Source of the DNA: Arthrobacter sp. U41
Lineage (GTDB): Bacteria > Actinomycetota > Actinomycetes > Actinomycetales > Micrococcaceae
DNA: 64,000 nt
Direction of reading: 5' to 3'
Assembly (NCBI RefSeq): GCF_007679325.1
Contig: NZ_VEGI01000002.1
Location: 372,001-436,000 of the forward strand
Shown: piece after piece, positions 17,040-24,974 of the stretch
Numbering within the stretch: the first letter of the stretch is position 1
Layout of the letters: each line of letters starts with the position of its first letter
The notes under the pieces: model-generated
Database searches by the model: none
The model's input: only the letters and a program-made list of their open reading frames with translations
Told to the model about the DNA's origin: nothing
Program-made: the position numbers and the translations under genes

Positions 17040-17666
17040 GTGGAAACCCGCCGTATCACCGTTCTTTCCGCCGGACTCGGCGTCCCGTCGTCGAGCCGTC
17101 TGCTGGCGGACCAGCTGGCAGCCTCTGCGGAGCGCCAGCTCGCCGCGGCCGGCTACGCCGTCCGCATCGAGACAGTGGAACTGCGGGACCTGGCGGTGGA
17201 CATCGCGAACAACTTTGTGACCGGCTATGCGGCGCCGACGCTGGCCGGCGTGATCGCCGGAGTCGAGGCCTCGGACGGCATCATTGCGGTCACCCCCGTT
17301 TTCAGCGCCTCCTACAGCGGACTCTTCAAATCGTTCATCGATGTCCTGGACCCCAAATCGCTGGAGGGGAAGGCCGTGCTGCTCGGCGCCACTGCGGGCA
17401 CGGACCGGCACCAGATGGTCCTGGACTTTGCCATGCGCCCCCTGTTCACGTACCTCCGCACCCGGACCGCCAACACCGCAGTCTTTGCCGGTCCGCAGGA
17501 CTGGGGCAACAACGACGACGGCGGCTCGGCCCTCTCCACGCGGATCGAGCGGGCGGCGGGGGAGTTCGCCAGCCTGCTGCAGGGCGCGCAGCCGCAGCAA
17601 AAACCGGCGGTCCTGGAGTCGCTGCCGTTCGAACAGTTGCTCGCCGGCATTTCCGGCCGGCCCTGA
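17040..17666 (+). CDS. NADPH-dependent FMN reductase (CE1759 family)
   Basis: A 208-residue flavodoxin-like protein. The opening RRITVLSAGLGVPSSSRLLADQLA is the phosphate-binding loop for FMN, and VTPVFSASYSGLFKSFIDVLDP, SLEGKAVLLGATAGTDRH and GPQDWGN match the CE1759-type FMN reductase group. It would reduce FMN for partner monooxygenases or quinone detoxification; no partner is adjacent. GTG 17040 lies 8 bp after AGGAG. A 9-bp GC hairpin (17653-17661 with 17671-17679) overlaps its stop codon and may terminate it. Confidence 0.88.
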   Translation: METRRITVLSAGLGVPSSSRLLADQLAASAERQLAAAGYAVRIETVELRDLAVDIANNFVTGYAAPTLAGVIAGVEASDGIIAVTPVFSASYSGLFKSFIDVLDPKSLEGKAVLLGATAGTDRHQMVLDFAMRPLFTYLRTRTANTAVFAGPQDWGNNDDGGSALSTRIERAAGEFASLLQGAQPQQKPAVLESLPFEQLLAGISGRP

Positions 17667-17679
17667 CCTCGCCGGCCGG
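17653..17679 (+). terminator. GC-rich hairpin at end of FMN reductase gene
   Basis: A 9-bp perfect stem (17653-17661 with 17671-17679) spans the stop codon. No T tract follows. Confidence 0.45.
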
Positions 17680-17717
17680 CGGCGAACCATTATGCACGCC
17701 CGGTCGTTGTGCGGGAC

Positions 17718-18095
17718 ATGAAATGTCCCGTGGATTCAATTGACCTGATCATGAGCGAACGCAGTGGCGTCGAGATCGATTACTGCCCCCAGTGCCGCGG
17801 CGTCTGGCTGGACCGGGGGGAGCTGGACAAGATCCTGGACCGCGCTGCGGAGACCATGGGCCCGGGCGTCGCGGCGCCCCCGGCGCCGATGCCGCCGACG
17901 ACGCCCGGCCACATCCCGCCACCGCTCTACAACCTGGATCCGCGCAGGGATGACCGCCGCCCGGATGACCGCCGCTACGATGACCGACGGTACGACGAGC
18001 GCCGGGACCGCCCGCGCTACGACCAGCCGCGCTATGACGACCGCCGCCGTCCGAAGAAGAAGGAAGGCTGGCTCGGGGAACTGTTCGACTTCTAA
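17718..18095 (+). CDS. Zinc-ribbon (TFIIB-type) protein with Arg/Asp-rich repeats
   Basis: A 125-residue protein. Residues 1-40 resemble the bacterial zf-TFIIB group (MKCPVDSIDL, YCPQCRGVWLDRGELDKIL); three Cys of a metal site are evident, while the fourth position appears to be Asp (CPVD). A Pro-rich stretch is followed by degenerate DDRRYD/DERRDRPRYD repeats (about 70-110) and a basic RRPKKKEGWLGELFDF tail. Function unknown; the repeats suggest nucleic-acid or polyanion contact. ATG 17718 chosen over GTG 17709. An inverted repeat (cgggacat/atgtcccg) covers the start codon. Confidence 0.8.
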   Translation: MKCPVDSIDLIMSERSGVEIDYCPQCRGVWLDRGELDKILDRAAETMGPGVAAPPAPMPPTTPGHIPPPLYNLDPRRDDRRPDDRRYDDRRYDERRDRPRYDQPRYDDRRRPKKKEGWLGELFDF

Positions 18096-18137
18096 GCCCC
18101 CGCGGGGCCGGTTCTGCCTGCGGGTCAGTCCTGTGGC

Positions 18138-18710
18138 TCAGTCCTCGAGCAGGGCGATGAATTCCCGGGCCTGTTTGATGGAAATGTCCGAATGGCGGGT
18201 GAGGGTCTCGGCCGCCGCTTCGGTGTCCCCGCTTCTGGCGAGCGTGCGGATCCTGCCGTAGATCTCATCGTTGAGCATGTTGCTGCTGACCTCCCGCGTC
18301 ACATCGCCCTTGCTGGCGATCGCCCGGTAGCGGTACGCGAACCGCTGCGGCGCATCGTCGTCGTCCTCAGCGGGTGCCGGCTCGGCGGTCTCGGGCCGGA
18401 AGGGCTGCGGATGGGCCGCCAGGGCACCCACGGCGTCACGGGAGGCCCTCAAGCCGTCGCCCGTGGCCTCCAAGTACAGTTTGATGGCGGCCATGGCCTG
18501 CCCCTGGGCGATCAGGGCGTACAGGCGCCGGTGCTGTTCCTGATTGAGCTTCGCCGCAGAGGTCCGCGCAAGCTCCACTGGATCCTTGCCCGGCTGAGGG
18601 GCGGTTTCCGGCGGGGTCCGGGAGCCGCGGTGGCCGAGGGCGCGGGCGGCAACGAGGACGCCGGCACCGACGAGCACCAGAATAAGGAGGGGGACAAGCA
18701 GGGATTCCAT
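18138..18710 (-). CDS. Membrane-anchored protein with two bL12-C-terminal-like segments
   Basis: A 190-residue protein of unknown function. Residues 1-25 form one membrane helix (LLVPLLILVLVGAGVLVAARAL). The rest is soluble and contains a segment like the ribosomal L7/L12 C-terminal domain (QAMAAIKLYLEATGDGLRASRDAVGAL, about 76-102) and, near the end, a second similar helix pair (AAAETLTRHSDISIKQAREFIALL). An acidic EDDDDA linker lies between them. It is 4 bp downstream of a shorter paralogue, so the two form an operon. Not ribosomal: the N-terminal dimerisation domain of L12 is absent. Confidence 0.72.
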   Translation of the reverse strand: MESLLVPLLILVLVGAGVLVAARALGHRGSRTPPETAPQPGKDPVELARTSAAKLNQEQHRRLYALIAQGQAMAAIKLYLEATGDGLRASRDAVGALAAHPQPFRPETAEPAPAEDDDDAPQRFAYRYRAIASKGDVTREVSSNMLNDEIYGRIRTLARSGDTEAAAETLTRHSDISIKQAREFIALLED

Positions 18711-18714
18711 GAAG

Positions 18715-19131
18715 CTACAGCCGATCTACAAAATTCTTGGCGGTCAAAAGATCTGAATGGGTTGCCTGCCGCAGCAGTTTGATGGCCTGGAGCTTCTTGC
18801 CGTTCCGGGCCAGCGACTGGAGTTGCAGGGCAAGCTGGGGATTGAGCTGGCCTCCCGGCAGAACGGGGCCCTGGTAGCGCGCGTGGTCTGCCTGCTGTGA
18901 CTGCTGCTGTTCGTTCTGGCTGGGCCGGGTGACGGCATCCACGCGGGCGCGGGCGGCGGTGGCCGCCTGGACCTGGGCGGCGTAATGGGCCTGGGAACGG
19001 GCAGCCAGTTCGTGCTGGTAGCGTTCCGCATCGGACATGCCGAAGTCGCGCGGCCGGAGGGCCGTGGTAAATGCCCAAAGGACCGCCGCCAGGATAAGGG
19101 CAGGCAGTATGACCAGCAATACATCGCCCAT
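18715..19131 (-). CDS. Membrane-anchored protein with bL12-C-terminal-like segment
   Basis: A 138-residue protein. It has an N-terminal membrane helix (VLLVILPALILAAVLWAFTTAL), a Gln/Ala-rich predicted coiled coil (about 33-85) and a C-terminal segment NGKKLQAIKLLRQATHSDLLTAKNFVDRL. That segment mirrors the helix-turn-helix of ribosomal L7/L12 CTD (K..AIK..R.AT...L..AK..V). It is paralogous to the gene 4 bp downstream. It is transcribed divergently from dnaB across a 659-bp gap. Function unknown. Confidence 0.72.
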   Translation of the reverse strand: MGDVLLVILPALILAAVLWAFTTALRPRDFGMSDAERYQHELAARSQAHYAAQVQAATAARARVDAVTRPSQNEQQQSQQADHARYQGPVLPGGQLNPQLALQLQSLARNGKKLQAIKLLRQATHSDLLTAKNFVDRL

Positions 19132-19790
19132 GTGAAGAGCTTATGCCAGATCGCGGTTATCCACAGCACATTCTGCGATAGGCATGGATGTGGGCGGCCG
19201 GGCGCCGCGCTTCGCCGCCCGCACCACCCCTCGGCGGTATGGTCCATGAGGACCATCACTTAATGTGCATATTTCCGGTGAGGTGTGGCCTCATATGCCA
19301 CCCGCTATCCCCAGCCGCTTCACATGGTCTGTGGATGAGTGTTGCTGAAAATTCTTTTGTGTCCACACGATGAAAGCAGTGTTTCCGCAGGTCAGAGCCT
19401 GATTGCGGCTGCAAGAATCTTTCTATCCACAGCTGTTCACACAGGCTGTGCACAAGCAGGGGGCAGTAGTGCACAGCTTATCCACAGGGGTGGCGGCCAG
19501 TCGGGTTGGTGACAGCCGGATCGGGCGATACCGTTGCTGGATATCGACCTTGGATACCGAAATCCGGTGCCGGCTGCACGACTTGTTCCTTCTCAGCGGC
19601 CACTTTCAGGCCCGGACCCGGGCTGTGGAAAACCGGCAGCGCCGGAGGGCGGCAAAAGTGTCGGAGTCGGCTGATAGTACTTAACCGTCGGGCCCACACC
19701 GGCGTCGACGCTGCCGGGCACCAAGGCCCGGAGGACACCCGTCGCCGGCGCACGAATATTCGCCGCGGCACACAATGGAGGACGGCAGTT
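19132..19790. promoter_or_regulatory. 659-bp intergenic region upstream of dnaB with DnaA-box-like cluster
   Basis: No gene is evident here. On the plus strand, exact ttatccaca lies at 19157-19165 and 19478-19486. On the minus strand, ttgtgcaca is read at 19447-19455 and ttttccaca at 19624-19632, both fitting the TTWTNCACA-type consensus or its G variant. One-mismatch copies lie at 19330-19338 (minus), 19359-19367 and 19423-19431. The 19260-19440 part is clearly more AT-rich than its surroundings. It probably carries the promoters of dnaB and of the divergent membrane-protein pair. DnaA binding is inferred. Confidence 0.6.
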
Positions 19791-19793
19791 TTG
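19777..19793 (+). promoter_or_regulatory. Ribosome-binding site fixing a TTG start of dnaB
   Basis: GGAGG at 19777-19781 lies 9 nt before TTG 19791, giving MSVTHLDSVEG. The open frame extends about 285 bp further upstream but with no comparable site and no DnaB similarity, so TTG 19791 is chosen. Confidence 0.7.
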
Positions 19794-21173
19794 TCAGTTA
19801 CGCATCTGGACTCAGTCGAGGGCACCCGGGGAGCCGAGGGCAGCCGCAAGCCGCCGCAGGACATTCCCGCCGAACAGTCCGTCCTGGGCGGCATGATGCT
19901 GTCCAAGGACGCCATTGCCGACGTCGTCGAGATCCTAAGGGGCGTCGACTTCTACCGTCCTGCGCACGAGACGATCTACGAAGCCATCATCGACCTCTAT
20001 GGCCGCGGCGAACCTGCCGACGCCGTGACCGTGTCGGATGAACTGACCAAGCGGGGCGAGATCAACCGGGTTGGCGGCCCCGCCTACCTTCACGAGCTCA
20101 TCCAGACCGTTCCCACGGCCGCCAACGCCGGCTACTACGCCGAAATCGTGGGTGAACGGGCGGTGCTGCGCCGCCTTGTCAATGCCGGCACCAAGATCGT
20201 CCAGCTCGGCTACGGCCAGGACGGCGAGGTTGAAGACCTGGTCAACCAGGCCCAGGCGGAGATTTATGCCGTGGCGGAACGCCGCACCGCAGAGGACTAC
20301 GTCGTCCTCAAGGACGTGATGGAGTCCACCGTGGACGAGATCGAAGCGTCCGGCCACCGCGAGGAGGGAATGACGGGCGTTCCCACCGGCTTCTACGAAC
20401 TGGATGAGCTCACCCACGGCCTGCACCCCGGCCAGATGATCGTCATCGCAGCGCGCCCCGCCGTCGGTAAGTCCACCTTCGCCCTCGACTTCGCGCGCTC
20501 CGCGGCCATCAAGAACAACCTCGCCACCGTGATGTTCTCACTCGAAATGGGCCGGAACGAGATCGCGATGCGCCTGCTGTCCGCCGAGGCCACGATCGGC
20601 CTGCAGGACCTGCGCAAGGGCACCATCAAGGACGAGCAGTGGTCCAAGATCGCCACCACAATGGGCCGGATGAATGAGGCACCGCTCTTCATCGACGACA
20701 GCCCCAACATGTCCCTGATGGAAATCCGGGCCAAGTGCCGCCGCCTGAAGCAGCAGCATGACCTCAAGCTCGTCATCCTGGACTACCTCCAGCTGATGAG
20801 CTCCGGCAAGAAGGTGGAGTCCCGCCAGCAGGAAGTCTCCGAGTTCTCCCGAGCCCTGAAGCTTCTGGCCAAGGAACTGCAGGTCCCCGTCATTGCCCTG
20901 TCGCAGCTGAACCGTGGCTCCGAGCAGCGCCAGGACAAACGGCCCATGGTCTCGGACCTGCGTGAATCCGGTTCCATCGAGCAGGACGCCGACATGGTCA
21001 TCCTGCTCCACCGCGAGGACGTTTACGACAAGGAATCGCCGCGTGCCGGCGAGGCCGACATCCTGATCGCCAAGCACCGCAACGGTCCCACCAAGGACAT
21101 TGTGGTCGCCTTCCAGGGCCACTACTCGCGGTTCGCCAACATGGCAGCCGACGCCGGGGGCGGCGGCTTCTAG
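19791..21173 (+). CDS. dnaB: Replicative DNA helicase DnaB
   Basis: A 460-residue hexameric helicase. The N-terminal domain (PPQDIPAEQSVLGGMMLSKDAIADV...) is the primase-interacting part. The RecA-like motor has Walker A ARPAVGKST, a Walker B region VILDYLQLM, the switch segment FSRALKLLAKELQVPVIALSQLNR and the arginine-finger region SIEQDADMVILLHR. No intein interrupts it, although inteins are common in actinobacterial DnaB. It unwinds DNA at the fork. The last 4 bp overlap the convergent thioesterase gene. Confidence 0.98.
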   Translation: MSVTHLDSVEGTRGAEGSRKPPQDIPAEQSVLGGMMLSKDAIADVVEILRGVDFYRPAHETIYEAIIDLYGRGEPADAVTVSDELTKRGEINRVGGPAYLHELIQTVPTAANAGYYAEIVGERAVLRRLVNAGTKIVQLGYGQDGEVEDLVNQAQAEIYAVAERRTAEDYVVLKDVMESTVDEIEASGHREEGMTGVPTGFYELDELTHGLHPGQMIVIAARPAVGKSTFALDFARSAAIKNNLATVMFSLEMGRNEIAMRLLSAEATIGLQDLRKGTIKDEQWSKIATTMGRMNEAPLFIDDSPNMSLMEIRAKCRRLKQQHDLKLVILDYLQLMSSGKKVESRQQEVSEFSRALKLLAKELQVPVIALSQLNRGSEQRQDKRPMVSDLRESGSIEQDADMVILLHREDVYDKESPRAGEADILIAKHRNGPTKDIVVAFQGHYSRFANMAADAGGGGF

Positions 21174-22156
21174 CTGTCCTGGCCAGGTGCCGCCGGCCGC
21201 AGCAGGTGGTTGGGGAGCCGGTTACCCGGTGCCCGGCCCCGGATCTCCAGCAGTTCGCGGGCGTGGGCGTGGAGCCGCGTGTCCTCCTCGGACACCGGAA
21301 CCCATTGCGGGACCGGGACGGACGTGCCGTGCTCGTCGCGGGCCACCATGACGGTGAGGCAGTAGGTGGTGAGCTCCAGCTCGCGTCCCTTCGGATCCCC
21401 CGAGCGGACATGGACCGCGATGTGCATGCCCTTGGTCCCGGTGTAGACCAGGCGCGCTTCCACCTCCACCACGTGGCCGATCAGAAGCGGCCGGTAGAAG
21501 CGCACTCCGCCGGAAAAGACCGCCACGGTGTCCATCCCGCAGTACCGAGAGGCGCAGACGTAGGCCGCTTCGTCGATCCATTTCATGACGATGCCGCCGT
21601 GCACCTTGCCGCCCCAGTTCACATCCGTGGGTGCGGCCACAAAGCGCAGGACCACGTTCTCGGCGGTCCCGGCGTCGGTGTATTCCTGTCCGCTCATCGC
21701 CTGGACGATGTCCTCGCGGACTTTGATCCGCGCCAGCGCATGGTCGCGCTGTTCGATTTCGTCCGGCGTCACCGGGTCAAAGTGGGGCACCGGAGCCGGT
21801 TTGCCGTCCTCGCCCACGGCTACGAAGATCACCATGCACTGGCTGCGCATCGTGGCCGGGCCGCCCTTTGGATCGCCCGAGGACACCACGGTGCGGATAT
21901 GCATGGAGGACCGGCCCGTGTAGACAATCGTTGCTTCGACTTCGACCATGTCCCCGCTGTTGACCGGATCCGCGAAGTGGATGTTCCCCACATACGCCGT
22001 CACGCAATAGGACTTGGCCCAGCCCACCGCCGCGGCGTAGGCCGCTTTGTCCACCCATTCAAGGACCGTGCCGGCATCGACCGAACCGCTGTGGCCGACG
22101 TCGGTGGGTGCGGCGAGGAAGCGCAGGGTCACGGAGTTGGCGGCGTTGTCACTCAT
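21170..22156 (-). CDS. Acyl-CoA thioesterase with two hotdog domains
   Basis: A 328-residue tandem-hotdog (BACH/BFIT-type) thioesterase. The halves are clear duplicates: FLAAPTDVGHSGSVDAGTVL near residue 9 and FVAAPTDVNWGGKVHGGIVM near 170, each followed by a helix with WVDKAAY/WIDEAAY and by VYTGRSSMHI/VYTGTKGMHI. Only the second half keeps the HGG turn, so activity may be unequal. It hydrolyses acyl-CoA to acid and CoA; chain-length preference unknown. Confidence 0.9.
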   Translation of the reverse strand: MSDNAANSVTLRFLAAPTDVGHSGSVDAGTVLEWVDKAAYAAAVGWAKSYCVTAYVGNIHFADPVNSGDMVEVEATIVYTGRSSMHIRTVVSSGDPKGGPATMRSQCMVIFVAVGEDGKPAPVPHFDPVTPDEIEQRDHALARIKVREDIVQAMSGQEYTDAGTAENVVLRFVAAPTDVNWGGKVHGGIVMKWIDEAAYVCASRYCGMDTVAVFSGGVRFYRPLLIGHVVEVEARLVYTGTKGMHIAVHVRSGDPKGRELELTTYCLTVMVARDEHGTSVPVPQWVPVSEEDTRLHAHARELLEIRGRAPGNRLPNHLLRPAAPGQDS

Positions 22157-22253
22157 GGTGAGAGTTTACTGATCGGCCGGGTTTGCGGCGCGGGCGGAGA
22201 CACAAACGGGCACCGGAGCGCCACAAGCGGCATACCGTACCCGGCAGGTACGA

Positions 22254-22287
22254 CGGCGGGCGGCCACCCGGAGGTGACCGCCCGCCG
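22254..22287 (-). terminator. Terminator of the DoxX gene
   Basis: A 15-bp stem (22254-22268 with 22273-22287; one position is a G-U pair in the minus-strand RNA) with a 4-nt loop, 32 bp downstream of the minus-strand DoxX stop. Confidence 0.7.
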
Positions 22288-22318
22288 CCGTGCGCCGCGA
22301 GGCGCCGGGGGATTCCCT

Positions 22319-22753
22319 TTAGGCGAGGACGCTCAGCTTGGAGCCGCTGCGGCCGAAGAGGGCCTTGTCCACGGAGACCTTGCCCGCGCCGACGAAGGCC
22401 AGAGCCACGGCGGCGGCAGCCAGGATCAGCACGAGCTCGTAGCCGCCCGTTGCGGCAAAGATGCCGGCCGGGGCATGGACCAGGAACAGGGCGCCGAGCA
22501 TGTTGGCCGCGAGCAGGGCAGCGAACACACGGGTGAGCACGCCGACGATCAGCGCGACGCCTCCGATGAGTTCGAGCGTGGCGATCACCGGGGCGGCGAC
22601 GTTGGCGGCCGGCACGCCCATCTGCGCGAAGGCGGCCTGCGTGCCGGCAATCGTGAACTCATTGAACTTCTGCCAGCCGTGCGCGGCGAAAAGGAATCCC
22701 GTGACGATACGCAAGATCGTGCGGGCCGAGGTGGTAAGTGCGGGCTGGTTCAT
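22319..22753 (-). CDS. DoxX family membrane protein
   Basis: A 144-residue protein with four membrane segments and the DoxX start ILRIVTGFLFAAHGWQKF, then AAPVIATLELIGGVALIVGVLTRVFAALLA. DoxX proteins are small quinone-linked or redox-stress membrane proteins; the reaction is poorly defined. ATG 22753 (MNQPALTTSA) is chosen over an upstream in-frame start. Its promoter region contains two near-identical palindromic operators shared with the divergent MATE gene. Confidence 0.88.
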   Translation of the reverse strand: MNQPALTTSARTILRIVTGFLFAAHGWQKFNEFTIAGTQAAFAQMGVPAANVAAPVIATLELIGGVALIVGVLTRVFAALLAANMLGALFLVHAPAGIFAATGGYELVLILAAAAVALAFVGAGKVSVDKALFGRSGSKLSVLA

Positions 22754-22804
22754 GGGTGCCGTCCTGACGTAGGAAGAGTGGCAGCTGTACACCGCCAGAG
22801 ATTT

Positions 22805-22820
22805 AGTTGAAGATTCAACT
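22805..22820. promoter_or_regulatory. Operator-like inverted repeat, copy 1
   Basis: agttgaa and ttcaact arms around a GA spacer (16 bp). It lies between the divergent DoxX and MATE genes. The TTGAA-N2-TTCAA core is typical of MarR-family operators. No regulator gene is adjacent. Confidence 0.6.
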
Positions 22821-22838
22821 TATAGTGTTCCGGTGCGT

Positions 22839-22854
22839 ACTTGAAAAGTCAACT
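22839..22854. promoter_or_regulatory. Operator-like inverted repeat, copy 2
   Basis: acttgaaaagtcaact matches copy 1 at 13 of 16 positions, 34 bp further on (about three helical turns). The two sites could bind dimers on the same DNA face. Confidence 0.55.
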
Positions 22855-22898
22855 AATGCGAAGCCGTGCGACCCAGGCCGTGCCGTTAGGGTGGTGCC

Positions 22899-24254
22899 GT
22901 GACCGTTTCTGCCCCCACTCCCGCCACGCTCCCGTCTGCGGCAGGCCGCCGGCGGGAAATCCTGCGCCTGGCCGTGCCCGCGTTCGGTGCACTGATCGCA
23001 GAACCGCTGTTCCTGCTCGCGGATGCGGCGATTGTCGGGCATCTCGGGGTCGCGCAGCTCGCGGGTGTAGGGCTGGCATCGGCCGTACTCCACACGGTGG
23101 TGGGGCTGATGGTGTTCCTGGCCTACTCCACCACTCCGGCCGTGGCGCGGGCGATCGGCAACGGCCAGCTGCCCAAGGCCCTCGCGGCCGGGCGGGACGG
23201 CGTGTGGCTGGCCCTGATGCTCGGTGTGGTCCTGGCGACCGCCGGTTTCCTGGCGGCCGAACCGCTGGTCGACCTCATGGGTGCCAGCGGCGAGGTGCGG
23301 GCCTTCGCCGTGGACTACCTGCGCTGGTCAATGCCCGGACTCGTCGCGATGCTGCTTATCTTCGCCGGCACGGGGGTGCTGCGCGGCCTGCAGGACACCC
23401 GCACCCCCCTCCTTGTAGCGGCCGCCGGCTTCACGCTGAACGTGGCGCTGAACTTCTTCCTGGTCTACGGGCTGCAGTGGTCTGTCGCCGGCTCGGCGAT
23501 CGGCACCAGCATCGCCCAGTGGGCCATGGCCCTGGTCTACGTGGTGATGGTCGGGCGCAATGCCCGCCGCCACGGTGTGGCCCTGCTGCCGGATTGGCGC
23601 GGCATCCGGTCCCTGAGCAAGGTGGGCTCGTGGCTGATGCTGCGGACGCTCAGCCTGCGCATCGCGATTCTTGCCACGGTGGTGGTGGTCACGGCCCAGG
23701 GGCCGGTCAACCTGGCCGCCCACCAGCTCGCGATGACGATCTTTACGTTCCTGGCGTTCGCCCTCGATGCCCTTGCGATTGCCGCGCAGGCGCTGATCGG
23801 CAAGGAACTCGGCGCCTCCCGCCCGTCCGGGGCGCGGGAGCTCACCGGAACCATGGTCCGCTGGGGCCTCGGCTTCGGCGCGATCACAGGAATCCTGCTG
23901 GCGCTTGCGGCACCGTGGGCCGGGCGGCTCTTCACGTCCGACGCCGACGTCCAGGCTGCGCTCACGCTGGCCTTGTGGGTGCTCGCGGCCGGACAGCCGA
24001 TCGCCGGCTATGTCTTTGTCCTTGACGGTGTGCTGATTGGTGCGGGGGATGCCAAGTACTTGGCGATTGCCGGCGTCGTGAACCTCGCCGCGTATCTGCC
24101 GCTGCTGCTGGCCGTCGGACAGTCCGGGGTCGGTGGCGGGGCTGGCCTGCTCTGGCTGTGGGCGGCGTTCTCCCTGGGCTATATGACGGCCCGGGCCCTC
24201 ACGCTGGGCCTCCGCGCCCGGACTGACCGGTGGATGGTGCTCGGCTCGCACTGA
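22899..24254 (+). CDS. MATE-family efflux transporter (DinF-like)
   Basis: A 451-residue transporter with about 12 membrane helices in two similar halves. Features include EILRLAVPAFGALIAEPLFLLADAAIVGHLG, the usual MATE/DinF opening, and GVLRGLQDTRTPL, a DinF-subgroup signature. MATE proteins extrude cationic drugs or metabolites by H+ or Na+ antiport. GTG 22899 is the start. It is divergent from DoxX with MarR-like operators in between. Confidence 0.9.
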   Translation: MTVSAPTPATLPSAAGRRREILRLAVPAFGALIAEPLFLLADAAIVGHLGVAQLAGVGLASAVLHTVVGLMVFLAYSTTPAVARAIGNGQLPKALAAGRDGVWLALMLGVVLATAGFLAAEPLVDLMGASGEVRAFAVDYLRWSMPGLVAMLLIFAGTGVLRGLQDTRTPLLVAAAGFTLNVALNFFLVYGLQWSVAGSAIGTSIAQWAMALVYVVMVGRNARRHGVALLPDWRGIRSLSKVGSWLMLRTLSLRIAILATVVVVTAQGPVNLAAHQLAMTIFTFLAFALDALAIAAQALIGKELGASRPSGARELTGTMVRWGLGFGAITGILLALAAPWAGRLFTSDADVQAALTLALWVLAAGQPIAGYVFVLDGVLIGAGDAKYLAIAGVVNLAAYLPLLLAVGQSGVGGGAGLLWLWAAFSLGYMTARALTLGLRARTDRWMVLGSH

Positions 24255-24296
24255 GTGCCGGCGCGCACGCGTGCGGCTGCACACTAAACTGGACGG

Positions 24297-24890
24297 GTGA
24301 CTCTCCCCGCAGCCTTTGACGCCTCCGCCGCCCTGCCCGCTGCGGCGGATCTTTGGAAACCGGTGCTGGTCCGGGCCGCCGTGGCGCTCGGATTCGGCGC
24401 CGTGACCGTGTTCTGGGCGGCTCCATCCGCGGAGGGTATGGGCTGGGCCGGGGGACTCTACCTGCTGGCCACTGGCGTGGTGCTGCTCTGGAGCGTGAAC
24501 AAGACGGGCCTCCGGGCCGGGTCATCCTCCAGTAAGATCCTGTCCGCCGCCGGCGCCGTACTCACCGGAACCGGTGCCGCCGTCGGCCTCCTTCCGAGCA
24601 GTCTGGTCTTCGGTGTGCTGGCAGCCGTGGGACTTGGCCTCGCCGGCGCTGCAGAGCTCTACCTCGGCATCACGCACCGCGGCCGGTCCGTGCTTGCGCG
24701 TGACTGGATCGCCTCCGGCGCCGTTGCGCTGGGCACCGCGGTCCTGCTGCCGTTCTTCATTGACCTCGGTCCGCACGCGCTGCTTGGCGTCGCGGGCGGC
24801 GGCGCCATCATCAGCGGCGTCCTCTGGGCGCTGGCGGGACTGACCTTGCGGCATGATGCGCGGGCCGATTCCGCGGAGGCCGTAAACTAG
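24297..24890 (+). CDS. Hypothetical integral membrane protein
   Basis: A 197-residue protein with about six hydrophobic segments and a short polar C-terminus. It looks like small membrane proteins of the HdeD/DUF308 kind by helix pattern, but I do not recognise a decisive motif. GTG 24297 is the start. It lies 42 bp after the MATE gene and may be co-transcribed. Confidence 0.7.
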   Translation: MTLPAAFDASAALPAAADLWKPVLVRAAVALGFGAVTVFWAAPSAEGMGWAGGLYLLATGVVLLWSVNKTGLRAGSSSSKILSAAGAVLTGTGAAVGLLPSSLVFGVLAAVGLGLAGAAELYLGITHRGRSVLARDWIASGAVALGTAVLLPFFIDLGPHALLGVAGGGAIISGVLWALAGLTLRHDARADSAEAVN

Positions 24891-24974
24891 TAGCGACAGG
24901 TTCTACCTTGCGTAGAACGATTGCGGGATCACAACGGCCACGCCTGGCGGCGGCGGCTGCAGGAGGAAAGCACC

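Noticed and set aside
17718-17850. TFIIB-like transcription factor
   Set aside because: Only a zinc ribbon is present, with no cyclin folds; bacterial proteins of this kind are not general transcription factors.
19132-19790. Chromosomal oriC
   Set aside because: DnaA boxes are present, but dnaA, dnaN and rpmH are not in the window and the gap is flanked by dnaB and small membrane proteins. Reported as a DnaA-box cluster only.
24900-24918. LexA (SOS) box from gttcta/tagaac repeat
   Set aside because: The actinobacterial LexA box is GAAC-N4-GTTC in orientation; this repeat is reversed with a 7-nt spacer and no damage gene follows.
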